64,000 nt of DNA from Aradus depressus (GCA_963662175.1 OY759225.1:17719601-17783600); one strand, 5' to 3'. Numbered from the stretch's first letter, positions 31,660 to 43,404 are shown. Notes: a model not told the origin generated them from the sequence alone. Program-made: numbers and translations.

Positions 31660-32820
31660 ACGTTTTCTTTATTTTTATAAATGAAATAACTAGATACAAT
31701 TAATAAACTATAATATAATAGAATAGACCCACAATGAAAAGTTGAAGACAAGAAATCAATAGTACAAATACAAGATAGTGAGTGTGTGGTAGTACAAAAG
31801 TGAGTGTGTCTCGGTCTGCCGGCCTGGGTATTTATAATGCCATAGAACAGCCTAGACTTGCGTTCTAAAACCTTCCATTATGGAAAATTGGATATTTCTA
31901 TATAATATATATAGAAATTAATAAAACAAGCTTATTTTTTGAAATACCGGTTCTATTTCCACATATACCTATGTTTGTTATTTTCTGTTATTATTATAGG
32001 TTTCCATATATATGTTATTATCTGTTATGTTTTTTAGTTTTATTTTTTACTTATTAGTCAAAGGATGTTATTTTATGTAAATTAAGAAAAATTAGAGTTT
32101 TGTCAAATATTTCATGATGTAGCGAACGGTTAAGCCGGAGGATTCCCTAATGGAAGTGGCACCTTTCACCAGAGATGTGTTGGAGGGGTCGCACTCCTCA
32201 AACTGACTTAGTTCATAACTAGACCTGACGATGGTGTGAGGCCGAAACCGGTAGTTGTATTTTTATAAATATCTTTAGTGGAATAGACAACATTTTAAAA
32301 AATAAGCTTGTTTTATTTATTTATTACAAATTCCACAATATGTCCGCGTTCCTCAACTTAGAAGTTATATAGAAATTGTAAATACCTTATATTATAAGGT
32401 ATTTACAATGGTTTTATTCTATATCTAAATTATTATCACATATATATATATACAAATTTAACTTTATTTTACAAAACTTATATCGGCCTTATAATATATA
32501 TTTTGGCAAAACTAAAATCTAGACAAGGGGTCGATTTGGTCCATTTGTTCTATTCGTTCTATAAGGTCTATTTATTCCATCTGGACCTAAATTACATCAG
32601 ATTATTTGTCCCATAAATATAATGTTATATGTCCCGATATATTTTTATAATATTAATAATTAATTTCCCCTTAGTGTCAGTGTAGTGTATGTATATTTGG
32701 TAGGATATCCCTATATTAGATTCTGGGAACAAGGAATACAATCATATATATGGCAAAAACTTGCTATCGTGCACTGATTTTGATTAAATTTTGTTTTTTA
32801 ATGGTACAATAAGAAAAGTT
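31660..32820. other. AT-rich DNA, mostly unassigned
   Basis: No gene. Contains the 32225 motif and a small hairpin AAATACCTTATA/TATAAGGTATTT at 32380-32407. Confidence 0.5.
32225..32253 (+). ncRNA. Hammerhead-like motif (ACCGGT family)
   Basis: CTGACGA, T, stem II of GG(T)/(G)CC type, GAAA, palindrome ACCGGT, then A. Short stem I GAC/GTT. Downstream TGGAATAGACAACATTTT resembles the region after the 31582 motif. Confidence 0.5.
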
Positions 32821-32831
32821 GTATGAGAATT

Positions 32832-33213
32832 GAGGAGTCTGGAGCCAGAGCGGACCAACCCACAATTTTTCGGAAAATGAGTTATTACCATCCTGATGTT
32901 AGCATAGGTTCCCTTTTTCAAAACCAGTGTGGATCACTTAGTTTCTTCACTTCAGTGATAGATAGTAGCACTTTAAGTTTAGTCCACAAGTATTTTGTGC
33001 ATATATTTTCAAAGTCACAATGGATCATACGGCCTTCAAAAACTTTATAGAACACAAAAAAGGATCACTCATCCAATACTATTCTAAAATTTCAAATATA
33101 AATAAATATTTGGGGCCCATTTATGGAGATAAACAAAATGTACTCAATTTTCAATTGTCATTTTCTTCCTGTTCAGTTTCAACCAGTTGGTCCGCTCTGG
33201 CTCCAAACTCCTC
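32832..33213 (+). mobile_element. 382-bp MITE, copy 3
   Basis: Same ends as the copies at 5890 and 10120, with AATT on both sides. Nearly identical to copy 2 over its whole length. Confidence 0.9.
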
Positions 33214-33524
33214 AATTAAACTTTCAAATTTATTGTTCTTCAAATTCTTTTATACATGAAATTATAGATTTGTGATAGCTAAAATAAGATATATATAACT
33301 GTACTTGTAGTGCCTCTAAATACCGCAAGAATACCTCTAGCGTGTAATTTGTTGTTGAAATGCTTCGATTCGTATTCATTTCTAGATTCGTATTCATTTA
33401 AAAATAAAATAAACTGTTCGGTATTTCCTGAAATGGGTAAAAACATTATATTATTTGTTGTGACAATATGACAACAAATATATTATTTATTGATAGATAT
33501 TTTCAGCCATTATTATTATTACAT

Positions 33525-34065
33525 ATTACTAGAAGTAATACCCGGCGTTGCCCGGGGAACTTTGACTTTTCTCCCAATATCTCCTATAAGACTATTTATT
33601 CAGTTCCTCGACAGTATATTCATGATGTTATAATTTTCAATTATTCATACGGAATAAGGCTTATAGTCCTTCAACTGTAGTAACGCTAGCTTTGGAGCTA
33701 AAACTAATTTATTCAAAAAGATTTCTCATTTATCGTTGCAATGGTTTTCGAGTTACAAAGATTGCGTGAGTGGATGCTGGGATGGACCAGGGGTTGATTA
33801 AAAAATAGACCTTAACCTTCCGGTAGATAAAACTTATCTATTCAAAAAGATTCCTCATTAATCATTGCAGTGGTTTTTGAGTTACAAAGATTGCGTGGGT
33901 GGATGCTGGGATGGACCAGATATTGAGGTACTAATACGCCTCAAACCTTCCACAGACGATGACGAACAAATTTAAAAAAAAAATAAATCAAATCCATCCG
34001 TTCGTGAGTAATAGCGGTACAACGCACAGACATTTTCAGCTTTATATATATGATATTTTTTTAGA
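33525..34065. repeat. Dispersed element with CCCGGCGTTGCCCGGG head
   Basis: Starts AGTAATACCCGGCGTTGCCC and ends ACATTTTCAGCTTTATATAT. It contains two tandem related blocks (CAAAGATTGCGTG.GTGGATGC at about 33758 and 33886). Insect genomes carry such repeats; class not assigned. Confidence 0.45.
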
Positions 34066-34399
34066 TTTACTGCTATATTATTTTCTTTTACCAGACATTT
34101 TATTTATTGTTACAAATTTAAGCTATCGAACCCGAACAAGATGATCCGAACAAGAACCCACGATTTTGAGCCCAGGAGGCTAGCACGGTACCTGTTTGCT
34201 AACGGCGACCTCTTTCATTTGATATTATATTTTATAAAATTTTCATAAAAGAAACTTCTAGGAAAAAGCAAAGGAAGAAAGAAAAATTCAAAGAAATAAT
34301 CATGTCCGTTATTTTTTTCTTCGTTTACAGTAGTTCTGGTTGGATGGAAAAGAGGTTGTTCAACTTGGATTAAATACAAACATTATAATAATAATATAT

Positions 34400-34556
34400 A
34401 AATTCAAATATAATAAATAACCTATTGTCATGTAAAAAAAATTACACACATTATAATTATTAATATATTATAAAATCAATTATTATTAAATGCATTAAAA
34501 CAGCTGTTAGGAGTGAAGTAACTTAATTAGTGAATAAATATACAAAGAGAGGGCGC
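34400..34556. repeat. Segment duplicated at the right window edge
   Basis: ACACATTATAATTATTAATATATTATAA through AACAGCTGTTAGGAGTGAAG and GAATAAATATACAAAGA. Matches 63868-63992 with few changes. In this copy a SINE-A follows directly. Confidence 0.75.
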
Positions 34557-34847
34557 CGGTAGCTCAGTGGTATGCGTGCTTGTCTTCTGTGCTCAAATTC
34601 GTGGGTTCAAAACCTGACCGAGGCCCTTAGTTTATTTTATCTGGGAGGTATAATAAACTTAAGCCCGCCGTCCGCTGTATGATGTCAGGTACTCGTTAAA
34701 GACCCCTGCAGTAGGTGAATTAAAGATTTAGGGTAGGCAAAATTTAGGGCTCCCACAGTAGAGTTGGGCTCATGTCCAACAGAGTGACGAAAGAGCGCTC
34801 TGGTAGTAGGCGATATGACCTCATAGTTAAAGCCCGGGCATGAGTCA
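34552..34847 (+). mobile_element. SINE-A, near full length, tail clipped
   Basis: Head GAGGGCGCCGGTAGCTCAGT, box B GGTTCAAAACC, ends CGGGCATGAGTCAT with no CCTAA units. Confidence 0.9.
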
Positions 34848-35094
34848 TTTTGTTTTAAAACGAAATGTGAACAACCAATGAATGGAGAACAAAAGACGAC
34901 GATCAGCTGTTTTAAATAGTGTGAAACAGTCTAAGTTGTGTTGTGGAAGTGGACAGTCTAAAGAGAAAAGTGTATTTAGGGTTAAGGTGAAGTGAACCAG
35001 TCTGAGTGAGAGAAGATGTAGGAGTGAAAATAACAGTGAAGTAGATGCGCAAAGGTACTTTAATTTATTTATATGTTTATTAGACCAAAATAAC

Positions 35095-35310
35095 GAGAAA
35101 TAAAGATAATTTTTCTTAAATTTTTTGTTTTATTTGTTAGGTCGGGTACCCTCGTATAAAATTGATTATCGTGTCACCAGACACACATACATACATTTTT
35201 TTTTTTTCATTTTTGTAATCAGGGTGTTGAAAAAAATGAAATTTCGGTGAAAACTGAACATCGAATTTGTGACCAATTACATAAATTTCCCTATAATTCG
35301 TACAGCTGAG
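35095..35310. repeat. Family-D dispersed repeat
   Basis: GGTGTTGAAAAAAATGAAAT, TGAACATCGAATTTGTGACC and AATTACATAAATTTCCCTAT, near one terminal end of the family. Confidence 0.5.
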
Positions 35311-35990
35311 AAAGAAAACAAGTTAGCCCAGAATTAGGAGACACTGAGGTGATAGAAGATAAAATGCTTCAGAGCACCTGGGACGTAATCCTTTTACGGC
35401 GAGCAGACATCTTCCAGTACAAGGAAATAACACCTGAATCGGGAATTGTCGGTAAATCATCGGCTATGTACCTCACCGGTGAGAATAAATTATTTATTAT
35501 TTATATATTTATTTTGAATACATCAATATGAAGACCATTTACATATTTACAACGGCATAACATTTGCCATTAGCAATTGCGATAACTAGTGTCAAGTGCA
35601 TAGCTGTACTGCTGAGGTACTTAACCGATAGATTAATTATAGACGTTTCGTAAAGCACTCCCATCATCATTATCTGAAATATATTTAATTTACTCAAAAA
35701 TGTACATGTTTACAAATTATATTCCAACTTAACAATTATAAAATTCCATAATGTCAACTAGCCTATAATGTATTTCTTCTTTATGTTAATATTACTTATG
35801 TCAATAAGAATCTTCCTTTTATAAAACCAACGTAATAATTATATTTAGGGGTATTTAGTTGCATTACACTTATAATCCCATAATTATAAATAAATAAATA
35901 TATACCTGTACATCTATTAATTTTCAGCGTATTCAGTGGAAGTGGAGGGCGGTTCAACTCAAGAATCCCAATAATTGGCAATGTAGTGGA

Positions 35991-36342
35991 GGTTAGGTTA
36001 GGTTAGGTTTTATGACTCATGCCCGGGCTTTAACTACGAGGTCATATCGCCTACTACCAGAGCGCTCTTTCGTCACTTTGGTGGACATGAGCCCGACTCT
36101 ACTGTGGGAGTCCTAAATTTTGCCTACCCTAAATTTTTATTCACGTAGGGTAGGAGTCTTTAACGAGTACCTGACATCGTACAGGCTCGGGACCATCGCT
36201 TAACGTCCCATCCAAAGGACAGCGTGCTTAAGTTTATTTTACCTCCCAGATAAAATAAACTAAGGGCCTCGGTCGGGCTACGAACCCACAACCTTGAGCT
36301 CAGAAGTCAAGCACGCATACCACTGAGCTACCGGCGCCCTCT
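35991..36342 (-). mobile_element. SINE-A, full length with 13-bp target duplication
   Basis: 352 bp from GGTTAGGTTAGGTTAGG (three TTAGG units) to GGCGCCCTCT. The direct repeat GCAATGTAGTGGA at 35978-35990 and 36343-36355 defines both ends exactly, so this is the best reference copy in the window. Confidence 0.97.
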
Positions 36343-36525
36343 GCAATGTAGTGGATGTATCGTCATGAAATTTGACGATATGAACACAACTTCTGATTGA
36401 ATGAATATATCGACACAACATTTTATGTGTGGGTCCAGGAACAAATAAGGATGACCCCTATTAATTTCACAGGTTGTCAAATAAGATTTAGTCTGACCTC
36501 TCACAGATTTTTTATTTGTATTAGC

Positions 36526-36557
36526 TAGCCGGCTTTCGAGGTTGCCCTCATCATCAG
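36526..36557 (-). ncRNA. Hammerhead-like motif (GCCGGC family)
   Basis: Minus strand CTGATGA, T, stem II GAGG-GCAA-CCTC, GAAA, palindrome AGCCGGCT, A. Stem II is perfect here and imperfect in the 16447 copy. Confidence 0.55.
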
Positions 36558-36716
36558 GCAGTCTACAAAATAAACCATCCTTAAACAACAAAAACAAAAA
36601 ACAGGTTCTGTTGGTAAGAATCATAAAATATACATAAGATTTAAATAAATATAAATACATTAAGTAAATTATAAAAAGTAACAAGTTGAGTTTGAAATAA
36701 CCATACCTGATATATA

Positions 36717-37714
36717 CCGGGTGATTCATTTAACCTGAAAAACAAGAATAAGTCGAAAAATAAGCTTTATCGAAAAAAATTGTTCAAAGAAAAGTTGCAG
36801 GGTTTAAAGGGGGACATATAATGGCAATACGAAATTTATCCTCGAGTGGCGTTTTCAGGGTCAAATCAACGGCAACTTCGATTTTTTCAATGAAAACCCA
36901 TAGTTTTAATTGCATACTTGTATTCTACGTAAAAAAATACGTATCTTTTGTAGGAAAAGTTTTGTTTGAAAATGTCAATTTTTTATGGTTTTGAGAATTT
37001 AAAAACACAAATTTGATGCACAAAGAAATAAACATAGATTAAATTAAAATGAATGTTATTGTAACAAAGAATCAATATTTTACACACAATTTAGAAAACA
37101 AATTTTAATTGAATAATTTCACACCACTTATCAACAATTAATTATCAGCTTAATAAATGTTCAAAATGATGTCCCTGAACTTCAATACATTTTTCAACAC
37201 GTGTAATGAAACATTGCACCGTCCTTAATAAAGTTTTTCTGTCAATTTCTCGACATGCATTTCTGATTCTCTCTTTCATATTTTCAGTTGTAGTTGCCAC
37301 ATTTTTGTATTCTTGTTCTTTTAAATATCCCCATAGAAAAAAATCTGGCGAAGTTAAGTCCGGTGACCTAGCTGGCCAGTTTACTGGACCACCTCGACCA
37401 ATCCATCGGTTAGGATAGTCTCGTTTCTTATATTCTCAAAACCATAAAAAATTGACATTTTCAAACGAAACTTGTCCTACAAAAGATACGTATTTTTTTA
37501 CGTAGAATACAAGTATGCAATTAAAACTATGGGTTCCTATTGAAAAAATCGAAGTTGCCGTTGATTTGACCCTGAAAACGCCATTCAAGGTTAAATTTCG
37601 TATTACCATTATATGCCCCCCTTTAAACCCTGCAACTTTTGTTTGAACAATTTTTTTCGATAAAGCTTATTTTTCGATTAATTCTTGTTTTTCAGGTTAA
37701 ATGAATCACCCGGT
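36717..37714 (-). mobile_element. Tc1/mariner-like element with about 280-bp inverted repeats
   Basis: The left arm (36717-36995) starts CCGGGTGATTCATTTAACCT. The right arm (37432-37714) is its near reverse complement. TATA lies on both sides, as expected for TA insertion. Only the 3' part of a transposase remains between the arms. Confidence 0.85.
37145..37420 (-). pseudogene. DDE transposase C-terminal part (Tc1/mariner superfamily)
   Basis: Minus strand reads NRWIGRGGPVNWPARSPDLT, then SPDFFLWGYLKEQEYKN and a helix-rich end, RTVQCFITRVEKCIEVQGHH, before a stop. The WPARSPDLT.PDFFLWG block carries the third catalytic aspartate of the DDE triad in this superfamily. The first two catalytic residues and the DNA-binding domain are missing. 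It is one open frame without an internal stop. Confidence 0.82.
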
Positions 37715-37726
37715 ATATATATACAT

Positions 37727-38067
37727 AGGTTAGATTAGGTTTTATGACTCATGCCCGGGCTTTAATTACGAGGTCATATCGCCTACTACCAGAGCGCTCT
37801 TTCGTCACTCTGGTGGACATGACTCTACTGTGGGAGTCCTAAATTTTGCCTACCCTATATTTTTATTCACCTAGGTTAGGGGTCTCTAACGAGTACCACA
37901 CATCGTACAGGCTCAGGACAATCGCTTAACGTCCCATCCGAAGGACGGCGTGCTCAAGTTTATTTTACCTCCCAGATAAAATAAACTAAGGGCCTCGGTC
38001 GGGTTTCGAACCCACGATCTTGAGCTCAGAAGACAAGCACGCATACCACTGAGCTACCGGCGCCCTC
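37727..38067 (-). mobile_element. SINE-A, full length
   Basis: GGTTAGATTAGGTTTTATGA to GAGCTACCGGCGCCCTC. Box B GGTTTCGAACCC. It begins 13 bp after the long-TIR element. Confidence 0.93.
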
Positions 38068-38069
38068 TT

Positions 38070-38480
38070 TGTTCCTGGATCCACACATAAATTCTCGTTC
38101 TCATTATTTTGACTTCAAATATGACATTTCATGACAATACATCCATTACATTGCCAGTTATTGGGATTCTTGAGTTGAACCGCCCTCCACTTCCACTGAA
38201 TACGCTGAAAATTAATAGCTGTCGTAATACAGGACTTTGAAATTACATATGAAATTTCGTGTCAATATAATAATTAAAACGGCAGTTATTAAAGTTTTTG
38301 TGTTAAATCACCCCCTTTGGTCAATTTGGCCAAAAATCAATATGTATCATCATTAGAAGGTTTTGAATACACAAATACATTCTTCTCATATTGTCGGATG
38401 TAATCATGTTCACATTTCATTTTTGGAATCAAAAGGTCGGAAAACTCGGCATCGAATTTTTAGACCAATTACTTAACTTT
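38070..38480. repeat. Family-D dispersed repeat
   Basis: GGATCCACACATAAATTCTC, ATTGCCAGTTATTGGGATTC and TCAAAAGGTCGGAAAACTC. The first part mirrors 36345-36450 in reverse. Confidence 0.6.
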
Positions 38481-38669
38481 CTCTTTACTGAATTAAACTG
38501 GTGAATTAAACTTTAAGACCCATTCATAGTACAACTCGGACCATCTCAAAGTTTTAGGAAGACAGTTAAGCCCGGTTGTTCAAGATCCGCTTAAGCTCCT
38601 TGTACGCCTTGAACCACGATTAGCACGAGTAGCAGTATTGTTCATCAATGACTTAAGCCAATGTGCACA

Positions 38670-38699
38670 GCTTAAGCCGCCATTCATGGCGGCTTAAGC
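38670..38699. repeat. Perfect 14-bp palindrome arms
   Basis: GCTTAAGCCGCCAT, two bases, then its exact reverse complement. Further CTTAAGC copies lie at 38590 and 38652. Confidence 0.8.
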
Positions 38700-38840
38700 C
38701 AGACAGGGGTGCTTCAACCAACAAGTAAAGTTAGGGATATCGCCTCACCATACTTTTTACTGGTTTTCACATTCGATGTTCTTGTTATATATATTTTATC
38801 TCAGAGAAGAAAATTTTTATTTATTTTTTGGAACTTTCAA

Positions 38841-38860
38841 TGCAACTGTGTCATCATCAG
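38841..38860 (-). ncRNA. 5' half of a hammerhead-like motif
   Basis: Minus strand GTGCCACTGATGATGACACA matches the start of the 39366 motif. The GAAA half is gone. Confidence 0.3.
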
Positions 38861-39365
38861 TGGCACATATATGAATACATATAAAATATAATTATGGAGA
38901 ACTAGCAAAAATATCAAAGCATCGGGATTAGGGTGGTACTTAAATTGAAAAAGTTGAAATTTTCAAACGTGCTCCCCCTAGGTCGAAATTTCCATCGCAA
39001 ATATAAACCCAGAAATACGTACTTTATCTTCACAACACTTACTATGAAGGTTGAAGAGAAGGTAGAACCGCGACTTATTGCCACCTTGAATCATATTCGT
39101 TATTAATATTTTATTATCATTATTTTCCTTTACTTTTATTACTTCTCTTACTACTCACACATGAAAATTGCCTTTCAATTCCTTTTTATTTATTTTATTA
39201 TTTTTTTTTTGTCCTTATAATTAAGATAAATTTTCGTCCCGAGGACCCACCACTGAATGACCTTCTTCTCACATATATCTATACGTATTTTCATTGGTTG
39301 TTGCACCCCAGTAATAGTTGTATCTTTGTAAATAAAAAAAAATGAAGGTATTCATAAATGTGCTA

Positions 39366-39404
39366 CTGATGATGATACAGTTGCATCGAAAACCAATTCT
39401 GGTC
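39366..39404 (+). ncRNA. Hammerhead-like motif (CACTGATGATGAT family)
   Basis: CTGATGA, T, GAT...ATC short stem II, GAAA, then ACCA-ATTC-TGGT stem III and C. Unlike the other families, stem III here is a closed hairpin with a loop. One extra A after GAAA weakens the fit. Confidence 0.4.
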
Positions 39405-39469
39405 AGTGGGAAGTCGTCTTTTATTTCTAGACATCTCATCGCAAAAAAAACATGTTACTATCATAAATA

Positions 39470-39640
39470 AAAATAATTTTAGTTCATATTGTGCCAAGAC
39501 TACCTAGTAACTCAAATAATTGTGAAGAGGAGAGATCCAAGAATAATGACTTGAGGTACTCCTTCTCAGTCCAAAACCATTAATCATTTGAGTCGGTTCT
39601 CTCATCCCATTCAACATTGGACAATCCCTTTGTGTGTCCG
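39470..39640 (-). pseudogene. LINE reverse transcriptase scrap
   Basis: Minus strand GLRRGVPQVIILGSLLFTII resembles the conserved GVPQGSILGPLLF.iy block of non-LTR reverse transcriptases, with stops on both sides. Too short to classify. Confidence 0.5.
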
Positions 39641-39884
39641 TTCCAGGACCAATTGTAAGACGAGGCGGCCAATTTAGTTGGTGCTACTCGATAAATTGGC
39701 TACATTAGTGTAATGGTCACACTTAAATAAATAATATATCCACCTTTATTAAAATCCAATTTTAAACTATTCTATGAATGATCTTATAGAGGGACTCAGA
39801 TTGTCTAGCTTAACCTTTAACTATCGATGTGGGTTACATTCTATTTTCTGACTTTTTCTTATTAATTTTTTTTTTTTGGGTGCT

Positions 39885-40085
39885 TCTGACTTTCTGAGGG
39901 GGGTCGGTCACATCACCTATTGCGTTGGGAAACGGGTTCTTTGGCCATGGATCGGCTCAACGGCTAAAGTCCACAGTCTTTCTTGGTTTCCGGCGCTTTA
40001 CGTCGAGTGAACCCGGGATCATTCCTGTTGGCGGTCGGCGGGCACCGGGTTAGAATCAGCGCCGCCATCATTTCTTATTAATTGT
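39885..40085. other. GC-rich unassigned block, SINE-like
   Basis: Sharply more GC-rich than its flanks. Contains ACCGGGTTAGAATCAGCG, which resembles a box B. No box A partner or target duplication confirmed. Confidence 0.3.
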
Positions 40086-41285
40086 CCTTCAGACATCTGT
40101 GTAGACTCCTAGCGTCGTTCAAAGGGGCGATTTCATTGAAATCTGTTAGATCCCACATCGAGATTAACGTTTAATTTTTTTTATTATTGATATTCTGTTT
40201 ATCTAATTAATTTTTACGTTTTTTAGCAACAATTTACAATGTCTTACAATCGTGATGAGTTTAAAATGGATATTATAGGAAATTGAAAGACAGGAGCGAG
40301 AACATTGCACAATATCGAATATTGAAGATAGCGAATGTTTTCTGAATATGATACGAGCTCCAAACAAAGTAGCGAATGAGATGAACCCGCGGACGACACA
40401 GATGAACCTGAATGTACGCCAAAACTGTTCAATTGTGCAAACATTTTAAATTTATTCATGAGAGTTTTTTTATTATTTAGATTTTATTTAATTTAATTTT
40501 TATTTTCCCTATTTTTATATGTTAATTTTGTGATGAAAATGTGATTTATAAGTCTTGTCATTATTTAAAACATTATCTGTGATTGTAATAAGTACGTTTA
40601 ATGATTACAAAATACGTTTTATTGAAAAGGGTTATTTTATTTAAAATCCTCAAAAAGAAATTCATCTCATATAATTTTTATGTGAATTAATGTTTCCTCA
40701 CCCCTTAAAAGTTATTTTTAGCTCATTAAAATTAATTTGAAGTTGTGAGTTGAAATAAGTTGTTTCCTTCAAGCTTTACCGTCTTTTAATAAGAATCAGT
40801 CTTAATTTTCATCAAATAATTGAAGTACTTTGTCCGCAGAGTCGCGTCATCAGTAAAAGTACGAGAAAGTTTTTTGCTGCTCATCCTATAATAAATATAA
40901 AACCAAATTTGTGGGGATCACATCCTGCGACTCATAGACGCATTCGATCGTGATTACCTGCAGGAAAAAAAACAACTAAACCAATTGGCGGCTGAGAAAG
41001 GTTACGATGAGCCCGATCCGATGTTTGTGAAGAACTGACTGACGAATAGAAAAATAATTGGGGGCTGAAGAACGTCAGGGCTGCCAACAATAGAAAAAAA
41101 AATGTCCCGTATGCGACTGATAGTCGCACAAGTGACGCAACGGGTTAATTATCAATAAAATATTAATTAACTCATATCTGATACAATTTACAACTTATAT
41201 ACTGTATTTATCATTACGGTTGTAATTACTGCAATTTTAACTTGGAAGGAAATGGGGAAATTCATTCAGGCAAGATTCACTTGGT
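40086..41285. other. No gene recognised
   Basis: AT-rich. The stretch 40880-41140 contains CGCATACGGGACATTTTTTT on the minus strand and short open frames, and could be one end of a DNA transposon. No domain or matching end found. Confidence 0.35.
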
Positions 41286-41289
41286 ATAA

Positions 41290-41511
41290 GTGAGGGCGCC
41301 GGTAGCTCAAGCCTTCTGAGCTCAAGATCGACGTTAAGCGATAGTTCCGAGCTTATACGATGCCAGGTACCCGTAAAAGACTAGGTGAATAAAAATTTAG
41401 ACTAGGCAAAATTTAGAACTCCCACCAGAGTGACGAGAGAGCGCTCTGGTAGTAGCCGATATGACCTCGCAGTTAAAGCCCGGGCATGAGTCATAATAAC
41501 TAACTAACTTG
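41290..41511 (+). mobile_element. SINE-A with internal deletion, TAAC tail
   Basis: GAGGGCGCCGGTAGCTCAAG. Box B is lost by deletion. The tail is CATAATAACTAACTA. Confidence 0.85.
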
Positions 41512-41766
41512 GTATAACTCATGGGTAGTAGGTCTGAACTGAAGGCGACTTAACTTTCTAATTCATAATTATCAGATTAACTAGGGAGAATTGTTGATTA
41601 GGGGGCTGTAAATGTTGACAGAACTGAGGTGGTTTATCCATGTGTTAACAGTTGGATTCTCCTCACCTATCAAACTGTATGTACATAAAATGGCTTGTTT
41701 GATGGTAACTCAATGTCATTGAATGCACAATTAATGCAGTTCTGCATTTTCACATTTCTGTAATGC

Positions 41767-42120
41767 ACAGGGGCGTAGCTAGGATTTTGAGCAGGGGGGG
41801 GGGGGGGGGGGGGGGGCAAAGTTAGACTACGAGGGTGGTGGGTATAGACTCTCCCGGGGGCACAGCCCGCAATTTCCGTGATTAGCGCTGCATACTTTTT
41901 GTTATTAATTTGGGAGGCTCGGACCTCTAGAAGTTCCCCTTGAGGTAAAAACTGACTAATACTTAACTTGACTTTACATGAGCAGCAAAAATGCAAAGCG
42001 CAGCAGCAACAAATGCACGCTGTGGTTTCTGTACTTTTAGAATTAAATTACTCACATCCAATAGCGTACATTTGCTGCTGCTGCGCTTTGCATTTTTTGA
42101 TGTGCATTCGACCATAGGGA
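41767..42120. repeat. GGCGTAGCTAGG element with G22 tract
   Basis: AGGGGCGTAGCTAGGATTTT followed by about 22 G. Then the GCAAAGCGCAGCAGCAACAA arm at 41994 and its reverse complement ending at 42106. Confidence 0.65.
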
Positions 42121-43226
42121 ATTATTTTTTAATTTTTTTAAATTTTTATTCCAGTCCAGACCTTTTCATCCCATCCCATTGCTCCATCCGTACACCATCC
42201 ATCTCATCCATCTGTCCTCACTATACACCTCGTTTCAACTTTGCTTGTATGCAGTGATTAGATTACAAAGAAAATATACTTCTCGTTCTCGTAACCTTTA
42301 AGGAAAAGGATCAGTTCCTGTGGCATTTGAGCTGAAAGGTCGCATAACACAATGATTCCCTATTTAACAAACTTTAAGGAATGAACAGTATCATTCCCAA
42401 ATTTTATTGAATTATTAAAAGTGAATATAGAAAATTTATTATATTCATAGAGCCTTTGTATTTTATTACTAGCAGGTTACTCAGTTTCGCCCGAAGTAAC
42501 TTTAAGCAGGTTAGTTACTTTATCTGCCCGGTTAGTGACATTAACTTAAATTATTTTAGAAATAAGTTGAAATTTTCAATGATTTTGACACAGGTTTTCG
42601 TGACTCCTCCCCCTAGCATAAATGGAAATTTCTGATGCTTCACGGCATACGTAAGACCTTTAAAACGATATTCTACTCATGAAAATTCAATCAACCATTA
42701 AAGAGCTATTCATTCATTTTAAATGTTGCCCCACTCAACTATTATCATTAATAAATGAAATATAAGGATACAGGACGATTGAAAATTAAATAACGAAAAT
42801 TTTTGGTTATAATCAATTTTTTGATAGGACTAAGCGTTTCCACGTAAATGAAGTAACGTGTACCAAAACTATATTTCAGGACAATTTGAGGTGGTCTGAA
42901 TTTGCGACAGATCCCGGCAAAAATTTAATCAGATCTAAGTTCAGTACCTTAGAACCAAACTATCGTATGTCCATTTTTGATTTAAACGATCGTATGAGCA
43001 ATTCTTGTCTGTAAGATAGTTTGGATCTAATCAATTGGGGACATTACATTTTCTTAATTTTAAAATGAAGACTTCTGATTGGTTTAGAGACATATGATTG
43101 CCATCATCGGAAAGGGCGCCCGAGAATTAGTAAAGATCGATTCTTACCTACTTTTAACCAAAAATACGATAGTTTGGTTCTAAGGTACTGAGTTAGCACA
43201 TATATCTTCATTTCAAATTTCAAATT
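42121..43226. other. No gene; scraps of dispersed repeats
   Basis: 42475-42525 contains GCAGGTTACTCAGTTTCGCC, related to the 48710 repeat. 42830-42910 matches Family F. The 42905-43200 stretch has a weak inverted repeat around AACCAAACTATCGTAT and AAATACGATAGTTTGGTT, which could be transposon arms. Confidence 0.4.
42951..43184. repeat. Inverted repeat pair around CTTAGAACCAAACTATCGTA
   Basis: CAGTACCTTAGAACCAAACT at 42943 and the reverse complement AGTTTGGTTCTAAGGTACTG at 43171 bracket about 200 bp. Probably a small MITE. Confidence 0.65.
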
Positions 43227-43404
43227 CACACTGTGGGAGTCCTAAATTTTGCGTGCTCAGGTTTTGTTATTTAGGGATCTTAAAAGAGTATCTGACTCAA
43301 AACGTCCCACCCGAAGGACGGCGTGCTCAATTGTTTTTGCAGAGTTTCGAACCTGCGATCTTGAGCTTAGTAGACTAACACCTCTGAGCTACCAGCGTCC
43401 CCTC
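43227..43404 (-). mobile_element. SINE-A fragment, tail half lost
   Basis: CACTGTGGGAGTCCTAAATT to CTGAGCTACCAGCGTCCC. Confidence 0.8.

Noticed and set aside
35625..35680. Another hammerhead-like motif (minus strand ATGATGATGGGAGTGCTTTACGAAAC)
   Set aside because: Lacks the CUGA start and a pairable stem II, so it does not meet the pattern used for the others.
40880..41140. piggyBac-like element
   Set aside because: A TTAA next to CCCGTTGCGTCAC-type sequence was suggestive, but no matching second end or transposase domain was found.
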